From contig QXJR01000014.1 of assembly GCA_020975725.1 (NCBI GenBank), forward strand, positions 434,001 to 498,000: a DNA stretch of 64,000 nucleotides, in the 5' to 3' direction. The DNA comes from Picocystis sp. L7. Taxonomy: Eukaryota; Chlorophyta; Picocystophyceae; Picocystales; Picocystaceae. Of the stretch, positions 52,199-61,418 are shown piece by piece (the stretch's first letter is position 1; every line of letters begins with the position of its first letter). The position numbers and the translations under genes are program-made. The notes under the pieces are model-generated. The model was not told the origin of the DNA and did not search any database. It saw only the letters and a list, made by a program, of their open reading frames with translations.

Positions 52199-54329
52199 GT
52201 GGTGTTCCTGGTGGTGCTACGTAACGAGGAGGTTTCGATCCCGCCTCGTTCTCTCCGTCCTTCTCTCGACAGGGATCGCCGTTTCCCGCGTGGTTCGAAG
52301 CACGAGCTGGACGTGGCGTTCTTTTCCTTTTCGCTCGGTGTTTCGTTTCCTGGGTAGACGTCGCCAAGGTCGTTCACGTTCCCTTTCCTTTCGGTGTCGC
52401 TGCTCCTTCCTTCCTCTCCCACCGGAGTCCACGAGGACGTGCAAGGCTTTGTCACGAATCCCAGATTCCCTGCACACGTGTGTATCGACACGTTCTTCCC
52501 TTTCCTACGACGCCGATGGCGTTCTCCTGGGACCGCGGTGGTGCGCAGGAAGAGGAGCGGAGGGAACACACGTGCACGTGTCCGATGAACGGGTGAGTGG
52601 TTGGGTGAGGGAGAGGGTGAGAGGGAAGGAGAGAGGTTGGGAGGGAAGGAGAGGGAAGGAGAGAGGTCGAGGGAGAGGGTGAGAGGGAAGGAGAGAGGTC
52701 GAGGGAGAGGGTGAGAGGGAAGGAGAGGTTGATTGGGGGAGAGGGTGAGACAGGTTGGCAGGAGACAGGTTGAGAGGGAGAGGTTGGGAGGGAAGAGGTT
52801 GTCCTTTGGGTTCTCCACGATCGAGCCCACCACTCGTTCACATGCTGGACTGTCAGGGACCCATTGGTTCGATCCGTCCAACAGGTACGCCGAAGTTCGA
52901 CCGTGCGACGTTTCCTTTCGAGGACCAGCAGGGGGACAGCGGTTGGGAGAGACCAGGAGAGGGGATGGCCCATGTCCCGAGCAAGTGCAGGCAACCAACC
53001 CATGGGGGAATGGAATCCCCACCCATCCCTTGGATCGGAAAAGAAATCCCCTTTCGAAAGGAAGGACAGGACCCATCCGGATCTATTGAGAGACCTGGGT
53101 CCAGGGATCCCTCTGTGGGAGTTTCTTCTCTATTGGGAGAAGAAACTCTATCGTGCAGGCAGGCAGGGACGACGGTCCCGAACGGACCGGCTGGTGCCGG
53201 ACTCTCGATAGGTCGCACGAATGCGACCTCGGATACTTAACATGCATGAGTTAATAGATCGATTACACGCTCAAAAGCCGCCACCAAGCACCCCCGCCAT
53301 CAAGACGCTCGTCCATTGGATCCATCGGCCGAACTCTGTCGGTTCAGACCGACCCACCAGCCCAAGGGAATCCTCACTCCATTGAGGATCATCTGTTTTT
53401 AGGATCCCAAGGACAACCATGTCTTCCCATCCGTCCCCTTCGCGCCCCGTCCTCCATCCATCCCGCGCAGAGGATCGCCTCCGAATGCCCTCCGACCTCT
53501 CCCTGCTTTGCTTCCTCGACGGGCCCTGGTACGTACCCCCTGCGCCTCACAAGCACAGGCACAGGCATCCTTCTTGCACCGATCAGAATGGTGGACACGT
53601 GCCACCAGAGACGCGCGCGCTCGTACCACTCCGCACTGAAAAAAAGGGACGATACAGCGACGTAGGACGACGAGGGAAACAGGACGAAGGAAACGAAGAT
53701 CGACGTGCTGAACACGAAGGTCGAAAGCGGGTGGAAAAGAAGGGAAAAAAAGCGAAACACGCGTGCAGCGGAACTGGTGTGGTGGGAAGCCCCTCGCAAC
53801 CGGACGAAAACCGCCAACGTGGTGTCTTTGCCAGCGACCGAAACTGAAATCGTGGCCGGAGGAACCGTAGGCCGCCCAAACAAGACGGAAGGAAGGGAAG
53901 GAAAGAAGCGGAAGGCCCAAGGAAGTGGTAGACGCCCCCCTTCGCTTCGCTTCGACATACAACGATACGTGCCGTCGAAGACGACAAGGCGAACCGAGCG
54001 GGACGAACAACGACCACAGTATTAGAAGAAGCGAAACCTCTGGCTGTGTATGCACGTGTTCGACCACGTCCTGAAGTCTCGCATCCATCCCCTTCTTCGC
54101 GTGCCGGATCCCTCCTTCTCGTGCCGTGGGTTCGGAGACGTCGAAGCACCCACTTGTCCCAAAACGTGCACCCACGGCTTGCCACGACGAGACGAGGAGT
54201 AGACGAAACTCTCGGAGGAGTCCTTCTTTCGAACCGTCCGTTTGACAACGTTGCTTCCATCAACCTCTCCAAGGTGATCAGTCGCACCAGCAAGAGGGCT
54301 GAGCGTTTTTGCTTATCTGTCACCTGGTG
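52199..54329. other. Intergenic between divergent genes, no gene recognised
   Basis: About 2.1 kb lies between the PLAT-domain gene and the TFIIS-M/SPOC gene. Several overlapping GC-rich frames (up to 334 codons) have low-complexity products and match nothing. A purine-rich repeat tract is listed separately. Promoters of both neighbours should lie here. Confidence 0.5.
52590..52805 (+). repeat. Imperfect purine-rich tandem repeat
   Basis: Units such as GAGAGGGAAGGAGAGAGGT and GAGGGAGAGGGTGAGAGG recur about ten times with small changes. One strand is almost purely purine, so triplex or slipped structures are possible. It lies about 0.4 kb upstream of the PLAT-domain gene. Confidence 0.8.
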
Positions 54330-56288
54330 ATGGCAGGAATGGCCGACGTGGGAATCGTGACAAGGTCCAAGAGAAGGGAGAGACAGGGCGAAGAGTCTGC
54401 TCCTGACGAGAGCAAGGATGCACACCGCGGTGAGTCGAAGGCGGAGGAAAGCACGATCCAAAGAAGCATGCGCAAATCTCCCAAAAAAAACACCACGCAA
54501 GGCATTGGTAACAAAGAGGAAGAATGCAAAGATCTGGCAGACATACGTCGCAAGGTGGTGGAGGCGCTAGAAGTAGGGCTTGAAAAGGCCAGGCAAGAAA
54601 ACCCAGGCCTGGTAAAGATGAAACCAGCCACGGTGGGGCATGAGATTGAGCAGGCCCTGTTCCTCAAGTATGGAGGGGTGAGCCGAGAATACAAGGCCAA
54701 GTATAGAAGCCTAGCATTCAATCTGAAGAGTGACGGTAACCCCGAACTGAGACGAAGAGTCCTGGCCAAGGATATTTCTGCTTCCGAACTCTGTTCCTAC
54801 GGTCCGCAAGAGATGGTAAGCCATGAAGAGAGGGAGAAGAGAAAGGCAATGGCAGTTGAGAAGGAAAAACTGATCGTCATCGAGGAAGATGATGATGCGC
54901 CTAGAATACGAAAAACGCACAAAGGAGAAGAGGCTGTAGAGCAAGGCAACGACGAACTCATACTGGATGATGTGGCTGTTGCTTCTCATGAAAGGCCAAC
55001 AGCACGTGCCAGGTCGGAAGAAGCTTACAGAACGGGCGAAGAGTCAAAGGGCCCGGCAATACGAGACCAAGCAGAACAGACAGTAGCCGCAGATCCCAGT
55101 TGTTCGGGAAAGCCAGATAGCAATTCAGAGCCTGCCAAAACGTTTCTCACTCTAGACGAACTAGAAGCACAGCAAAGATACGATCCGTTTCCTCAAGGAG
55201 AAACGGCGATTGCAGAACAGTCTGATGATGGTTACTACTACACCAACAAAGAGGACTCGAAAGTGGAGGAGAGTCCTGTTTCTCCAGAGAATGAGGCACG
55301 CATCAGTGCTGTCAACTTTGACCGTGCACGGCTTGGGAACGTCTTGTGGAAAGGCACAATATCTTACGAAGGGAATCCTACCTGTGAGGGTGAAGCTTAC
55401 CTGAGGGGAAAAGAGGAGGTCGTCGAAGAATTGCGAGACTTTTTGAAAATCCCGGAAGCCTTGCTAATCAAGCGAGAAGTGAAAACCCGTGAAATGGATC
55501 GGTACTTTAGGGACTTGTCTAAAAGTAGATCACGAACAATTTTCTACGCCCTACTTTTCCCTGTAGATTGCAATACGACGGACTCGTCCATGCTGTCTCT
55601 TGACGAAAAGATACGGCAATTGAGCTTCATGAAGCTTTCCGATGCGCTGGCCAGGAAAGGCCAAGTGGGCTTTGCAGCCGGGGTTGATAGGGTGGAGCTC
55701 TACTTTCTGCCACCGTCTGCTTTGTCGAATAAGATTCTTCACAGCAGGGGAGGGGGAGATTTGTTGCCAGGATCCATGCTCCTCGCAGTTGTCCATCCTA
55801 AGTTTCCCAGCAAACTTTCCAGCAGTCATGTTCACCAAGCACAATGCTCAAGAGATGTTCCTGAGGAGCAACAAAAGATCTCACAGGATTTGCTTGCCCT
55901 AGCTGGTCCATTGGGTGCAAAGGCACTGGAGGAGCTGCTGAAACAGAGCAGTGAGAAGGTCACAAACATGGCAAGCAACGATTACAACTACGCTCAGCTC
56001 CACGAGGGCCAGTATCCAGGTGGGTCTGCGTATGCTGACCCCCAGGGATATGGGGTTGCATCTTCTTACCCTGATCTGCAGATGTCGGGGATGCCTTTCA
56101 ATCCTTCAAGTGGGAACTCTTTTAGTGACTGGCATTATGACCAAGCAGGGCAAATCCACGCCTCGCATGGCTATGACTGGGGATCGATGTCTCAGTCTGG
56201 CCTTCCTCCTCCACCTCCTTTGCCCTATCCACCTCCCCCGCCTGGGCCGCCTAGTGGATCAGGCATGGGCAGGTACTACCAACCTTAG
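54330..56288 (+). CDS. TFIIS central domain plus SPOC domain protein (Bye1/PHF3/DIDO-like)
   Basis: The 652-residue protein carries a TFIIS-M domain at about 65-175 (RRKVVEALEVGL, VGHEIEQALFLKYG, EYKAKYRSLAFNLKS, NPELRRRVLAKDISASELCSY). An acidic linker and a SPOC domain at about 340-490 follow (LWKGTISYEG, KIREL-like helices, GQVGFAAGVDRVELYFLPP). The end is a Pro-rich tail, PPPPPLPYPPPPPGPPSG. TFIIS-M binds RNA polymerase II, and SPOC binds the phosphorylated polymerase tail in PHF3, so an elongation or transcription-coupled role is likely. The PHD finger of Bye1/PHF3/DIDO is absent. ATG 54330 (MAGMADVG) is preferred; 54309 and 54339 are alternatives. It converges with the PFK-2/FBPase-2 gene, with 54 bp between stops. 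Confidence 0.87.
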   Translation: MAGMADVGIVTRSKRRERQGEESAPDESKDAHRGESKAEESTIQRSMRKSPKKNTTQGIGNKEEECKDLADIRRKVVEALEVGLEKARQENPGLVKMKPATVGHEIEQALFLKYGGVSREYKAKYRSLAFNLKSDGNPELRRRVLAKDISASELCSYGPQEMVSHEEREKRKAMAVEKEKLIVIEEDDDAPRIRKTHKGEEAVEQGNDELILDDVAVASHERPTARARSEEAYRTGEESKGPAIRDQAEQTVAADPSCSGKPDSNSEPAKTFLTLDELEAQQRYDPFPQGETAIAEQSDDGYYYTNKEDSKVEESPVSPENEARISAVNFDRARLGNVLWKGTISYEGNPTCEGEAYLRGKEEVVEELRDFLKIPEALLIKREVKTREMDRYFRDLSKSRSRTIFYALLFPVDCNTTDSSMLSLDEKIRQLSFMKLSDALARKGQVGFAAGVDRVELYFLPPSALSNKILHSRGGGDLLPGSMLLAVVHPKFPSKLSSSHVHQAQCSRDVPEEQQKISQDLLALAGPLGAKALEELLKQSSEKVTNMASNDYNYAQLHEGQYPGGSAYADPQGYGVASSYPDLQMSGMPFNPSSGNSFSDWHYDQAGQIHASHGYDWGSMSQSGLPPPPPLPYPPPPPGPPSGSGMGRYYQP

Positions 56289-56342
56289 GTCTTTGTAAAC
56301 ATCATACTCCCTCTGTGTACGTTTGAACTTGGATCGACTTTT

Positions 56343-58780
56343 CTAGTTTGATGTATTCCCATCGCTTTGGTCACTCATTGCTTCGCCAAAATTGTATCTT
56401 TTTTCAGAGAATCCGTATTGGTGGGGCGTTATTTCTATCACTGTGTGCAGCGGCATGTCAATGAAGGGAATACTCTCCTGCGCGATACCTGTGAAATATG
56501 CATAGAGCACACGAAGAACAGCTTGGTGCGCTACAACGAGAACCGGTGATCTCTGCCTTTCAAGTTCGATGATCACTGCCTCTACCCTTGCAACAATGTC
56601 TAGGTAAGACTCGCCGCGTGGATATCTGTATCGCAACTTGTCAGACTTCCTAGCCTCCCATTCCTCTGGCAGAGTTTCTTTGATTTCATGGTATGTCATT
56701 CCATCGCAGACGCCAGCATCGATCTCATCCAGTGCTCTCCACTGCACGCTCGGGATGCCATCCAAATCCACCAGTTCCTTTGCTGTTTCAATCGTCCGCC
56801 GAAGTGTAGAGGTCCATATTGATGCGACACGCTCTTCCTTCGGAAAGCTTCTTATGAAAGTTGCTAGTTCAGAAGCATACTTCGAACCATTGGGACTTAG
56901 CACCGAGTCACCCCCAATCTGCCCGCAAAGGTTGAATTGACTCTGACCATGGCGGGTGAAATAGATCCGCCTGGGCTTGAGATGCAAATTTAACAAAAAG
57001 AAACATATGCGAGCGTTGAGATAACCAGTGATGCGATTGACTGTCAGCTTACCTTGTCCAGTCACCAAGTCAGTGACTTTGATATATGAAAGTTCGGCGT
57101 CAGCATCCGTGTCCAGGGGCTGATATCTTTTCTCATACTGCTGCATCCTCATACAGAAGTCCTCGTATGCTGCGTCTTCATCATCTCCCGAATAATCAGG
57201 AGATACACGAATTTTTTCTCGTATGTTCTCTTCCAGTAGCTTCTTATTATTGCATACGCTTTCTAAGAAAATAACACGGCATCTATCCCTTGCCAACTCT
57301 GAGAGCATCGTTCGTCGTTCTTGGGTCGTGTTTGTTGCATCTGTTTGTTCAAGACACACTCGTGTTAGCATAATCATTTGGCGCAAGCAGACGGTATCGC
57401 ATAAAAACTGTGAAAGCTCGTACCATAAATACCGATTTGTCCCCCTTGTTCGAACCACGAGAGCATGTCGTCCATTGCCATTTTAGCACAGATTCTTCGA
57501 GCCTCCTGTCCTTCCGGGTTGTCTGCATCAAAGATCCAAGAACCGGTCCCAGTCGCCTTACCGTGAAACCTTCTACGGTATTTACCTACGTTGAAAAGCT
57601 CAACATTGTGGCCCATCCACTTCAGATACCTCATGAGCTTTGTGGCTGTAAATGATTTACCTCTAGCAGGGAGCCCTACCATTACGATAGCTAAGCATCT
57701 GCGGTTCCTTTTCCGGGAGTACATGTGCGTTGCTTCCTCTGCTGCCACTGGTCCCGGGATGAGGTTGGCCTTTCGGCACATCACTTCTTTGTTGCCACCA
57801 CCAGGACTGGTCCTCTGCATTTCAGACACGATGGCATTGTCTTGTAAATCTCTGCATGCTAGAGTCTTTCCTGGTGATAATTCATTTACAGGAAGTTCCT
57901 TGCTCCCACAAGAGACACCAGACATACCCCTGAGCAATTGCTCTTCCTGCATCAGTGCAGATTCAAGTCCGCTGTCCGCAGTTTCTAATTCCTCTCTAAT
58001 GGCTCCACTGGTACCAATACCTGGATCCAGAGGGCCGTACTTTCCCTCCTTTGCGGTATCTGATACATCCGCCTCCTTTCTGTCTGCGATTGGGCGTGCC
58101 TCTGGTTCGCTGGCAGCCATTGTGGCCAGTGTCTGGGCTGAACTTTTCCTGTCAATATCTGCTCCTTCGTCCAGAACTTCCTCCTCTCGATCTGTCATTA
58201 GCTTGGATCCATGGAGGGTTTGTGCTGTATTGAACCCCCCTTGCCTCTTGCGATGGCACAGATCTCTGGCTTGCTTTCTTGCTTTGGCTATGGCTGCACT
58301 TTCCATGGCTCGGAATGCCCTAGCAAGTGCAGTCGCGCTGGTCCCTTCGATGGTGACTCCAACCGCCATATTGACTTGAGAACCATCTTGCAAGCGGAAG
58401 TTTGCATGAGGTTGCAAGGATCCCTTCACTCTTCCACTGGCAATTGTCCTCTCTTCTCCTTCCTCCCAGGCGAGCTTGGTGGATCTCCAGCTGGCATCTC
58501 CTGCTTCATTCGGTTCCTCATCATCCAGTTCAAGTGCAAATTTGAAGGCCACCTCCGGCAGGGAAGCATCTAGCACGAATGCGAGTGTCCAGCTTGTATC
58601 GTCTTGATCCATCGGTGGTGAGAGTGCGTCCCTCCATGCACCCAACGCCGTGCAGCTTCCACCCACACGTGGCCTTGGTTCTTGTTTGTCCCCTTGCACC
58701 TCTTTCCAGGAGGGATCGAACCGTGCTCGCAGCGTCACCACGAGGAACCCCCCGTCGTCCCACCCTCCTCTCCCTTCCAT
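56343..58780 (-). CDS. 6-phosphofructo-2-kinase/fructose-2,6-bisphosphatase with CBM20-like domain (two exons)
   Basis: Exon 1 is 57424-58780 and exon 2 is 56343-57340 (784 residues). The 83-nt intron has donor TATG|GTACGA, branch-like ATGCTAACACG and acceptor AACAG|ATG. The join restores the family motif GIYDATNTTQERR. The N-terminal 110 residues resemble a CBM20 starch-binding domain (GACT-type core with LGAW), as in plant F2KP. A Ser/Glu-rich linker follows. The kinase P-loop GLPARGKS is at about 369-376. The phosphatase has the phospho-histidine motif YFTRHGQSQFN (His583), an ALDEIDAGVCDG acid motif, and AHQAVLRVLYAYF. It makes and breaks fructose 2,6-bisphosphate, the cytosolic regulator of glycolysis against gluconeogenesis. 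Start MEGRGGWDDG is at 58780. Confidence 0.95.
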
Positions 58781-59906
58781 GCTTCGCACAGCACGCACGC
58801 GAACGATCCGATCACGCCCCGGGGCGGGACACAACGATTCGGTGGGCGGCGTGAATCCGTTGTACACCACAAATGGCGAACCTCTTCCCCTCGGGAGGGG
58901 GCACCCTTGTGCCCCTTTTTTCGGTGGTGGGCGGTGGGGGTACTTCTGCGTTTCCCATCGCCTTGGCCGGGGACGGCCGATCCAGGCTCGGAGCCTTCGA
59001 TCCAAGTTCTTCTACGGCGCAGGACGCATCTTTTTGATCGATGACGCATGTCCTGAAACGATCTTCCCTACACGCCTCGGAGCCTTCCCGTGTGGGCAGG
59101 CCCGTGGGTCCGTTGGGGTCCCATCTACTAGCGGTCGACGAGTTCGACTTCAAACCTCTGTATCTTCGTAATGATGGGTTAGATTGACTTGTACGTACTC
59201 TCATTCGATAGATCTTGTTGCCTTCATTCGAATGATGTCCTTGGAATGCTCTGAAACGGCCTGTGCGTGATTTTAGAGACCGAAATAGGCATGCACCTCG
59301 AACAAGGTCCGCCTGAGCGGCGCCAAAGGCAGATTTGGATCACATCTCCCCAGCCACGCCCGGGAAGGGGACGAAACAGGTTCTCAAAGAAAGAACGGAA
59401 GCGGTTGCACGGACGAGAGAAAAGAAGCGCACTCAATCGGCGTGATAGGCGTCCTCCGACGCATTCCCATTTGTGGTCCCAAACAACCCAACATGGCCTG
59501 GTTTTCGAAAGTCGCGAAAGTGAACCCGCACGAGTTCGATGCCAGGGGCGTGAATCCTGCACGTGAGGCTCACACCAGCGGAAAGAGAATAAAAGATCAT
59601 GCTGAGAGAGGCCAAGCACGTGCGGAATGGACCACGGGGCGGCACGTGACCCTCTCGGACTCACACGGGAAAAAAGTGGCATAGGGGTGGGGATCTAGAC
59701 GTGTGGGTCTCCACCTCGAGAGGTTCCCCAACCAAGGATGGTGGATCACGTGTAAGGGCAAGGCACAGGGAAGGGCCAAACTAGCGCTGGAGAAAACCAG
59801 GGAGAAGGACAAGGACTGGATGGGATACAGGAGAATACAGGAACTCATGCACACAACGTGTGGATCCAAGAGATCAAGAACATGGGACCGGTTCACATGT
59901 GCGTGA
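58781..59906. other. Intergenic, PFK-2/FBPase-2 upstream region
   Basis: About 1.1 kb lies between two minus-strand genes. It contains only overlapping GC-rich frames of up to 173 codons without similarity. It likely holds the PFK-2/FBPase-2 promoter and the 3' end of the apyrase gene. Confidence 0.45.
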
Positions 59907-61418
59907 CTACACGTACCAATCCATACCTACCGTGACTTCGTCACAAGAAGGCCAACCCTTGGGGGTCAGCGTGGGATACAAGGACTCGTACAAGATCAAC
60001 ATCAACATCGCACCCCGCGAGTAGTCTAGTTCCACACGATTCACGCGGTCGGCGAACGTCATTTCTGGAGAGCCCATGATCTGAAGAAAACGCATCATGA
60101 GTACGCCACGGAAGCATGGGCCAGATTGAAGCTCGTAATCGTTCTTGATGCCGTACTCTTCTGCTTCGGCAGACGTCATGTTGCAAACTCTGGCCAAGGC
60201 AGATTCAAGTTCTTGGTAGGTGGGGCTCCAACTGCCTTTCTTCTTCGCGTATCCCAAAGGCCGGGCAATTTCAAGCATCTTTGTGAACCCGTAGAAGTGT
60301 GACTTGTCCACTGGCGGAACATGGACTCCAGCTGCCCCACACGGTGGAAGGAGGCATTCATTTTTCATATCCAAGACAAAATCATCCACGAACCATTGAC
60401 ATGCATAGAAATCACCGCTACCAATAAAAGTGACATTGGCCCCATCAATCTCGATCACTTGCGAGTTTCCGCGTAGCAAACAAGGATCTGACAAGACGTT
60501 GAAGGAACCACCGCTTGCTTTCCTGTATATCGAGTTCTGCATCCTTGTCCGTGCAGCGCGCTGGCCAAATCCATTCCAAGAGTGCGTATATATGTAGGTG
60601 GATGCGTAGGTGCTGCCTGTTGAGGTCGTAACGTGCTCATACTGGAGAGGATAAATAGGATAGACGTTGGAAATAATGGTGGATTCTTGCGGGGCAAAAG
60701 ATACTTGCAAGCTTGCACCTCCCATATCTATCCATCCAGCTACCTCGTGGGCACTGTCTTCCTTGTACACTTCATTGCCTTCTTCCTCATCAAACAGCAC
60801 CATTTCCGACACGTTTTGCCCGTGCAAGTTCCCTAGTAAGAAGTTGACGTCGATGAAACCGTAGACACCCTCTACGTCACCGGAGATCGTCTGGGCCCAG
60901 AATTGTCCTCCCTTGCCCTTGGTCCCGTACAGGAAAGGGTGATTGTCTGGATCCGCCAGCCACAAATTCACCCTGCGAAGGACAATAGCACGGTCTGTTT
61001 CGGGAAGTAGTCGCATTCCTGCTGTAGCAGTGAGGAAAACCGGGGTGTATTTCCACATGTGCTGGGGAATGACCTCTTGCGCTTTGTCCAGGATGGGTTG
61101 GAGGTTGTTCCCCACCATAGCAGGATCTCCTCCCATGGAGGGTGCATAGGAGGCCAGATCTGGCCTCACTTTTTTCATGCTGTGCAGGAGCTTCACGTCC
61201 GGCATAAACTCGTAGCAGACGTTCCAGGTATAGATGTGTCCTTTCGTGCTGCCGGATCCGGCATCCAGCAGGATTCCATACGCCGTCTTTCCTTTCTTCT
61301 CCAGCCTCTCTGCGTGCAGTGGCGGCACGGCACCCTTGGCAACGGTCCAAGCAGCCACTACGCACATCACCCACATCCACCGACTTGAAAGCTTGACATG
61401 GCTCGCGTGTATCTGCAT
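59907..61418 (-). CDS. Apyrase / ectonucleoside triphosphate diphosphohydrolase (GDA1/CD39 family)
   Basis: The 503-residue protein hydrolyses nucleoside tri- and diphosphates to monophosphates. Apyrase conserved regions appear in order: ACR1 ILLDAGSGSTKGHIY (about 48-62), ACR2 FLTATAGMRLL, ACR3 GVYGFIDVNFLLG and ACR4 GWIDMGGASLQVSF. ACR3 has Phe-Ile-Asp where Trp is common. An N-terminal hydrophobic helix (WMWVMCVVAAW) suggests a signal peptide or anchor, so it acts in the secretory pathway or outside the cell. Several cysteines in the C-terminal half fit a disulfide-bonded lumenal protein. There is no second membrane segment at the C-terminus. No intron is seen. Confidence 0.93.
   Translation of the reverse strand: MQIHASHVKLSSRWMWVMCVVAAWTVAKGAVPPLHAERLEKKGKTAYGILLDAGSGSTKGHIYTWNVCYEFMPDVKLLHSMKKVRPDLASYAPSMGGDPAMVGNNLQPILDKAQEVIPQHMWKYTPVFLTATAGMRLLPETDRAIVLRRVNLWLADPDNHPFLYGTKGKGGQFWAQTISGDVEGVYGFIDVNFLLGNLHGQNVSEMVLFDEEEGNEVYKEDSAHEVAGWIDMGGASLQVSFAPQESTIISNVYPIYPLQYEHVTTSTGSTYASTYIYTHSWNGFGQRAARTRMQNSIYRKASGGSFNVLSDPCLLRGNSQVIEIDGANVTFIGSGDFYACQWFVDDFVLDMKNECLLPPCGAAGVHVPPVDKSHFYGFTKMLEIARPLGYAKKKGSWSPTYQELESALARVCNMTSAEAEEYGIKNDYELQSGPCFRGVLMMRFLQIMGSPEMTFADRVNRVELDYSRGAMLMLILYESLYPTLTPKGWPSCDEVTVGMDWYV

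Noticed and set aside
52855-52885. GGTTCGATCC resembling a tRNA T-arm
   Set aside because: The flanking bases do not pair into a T stem and no acceptor or anticodon stem can be placed around it.
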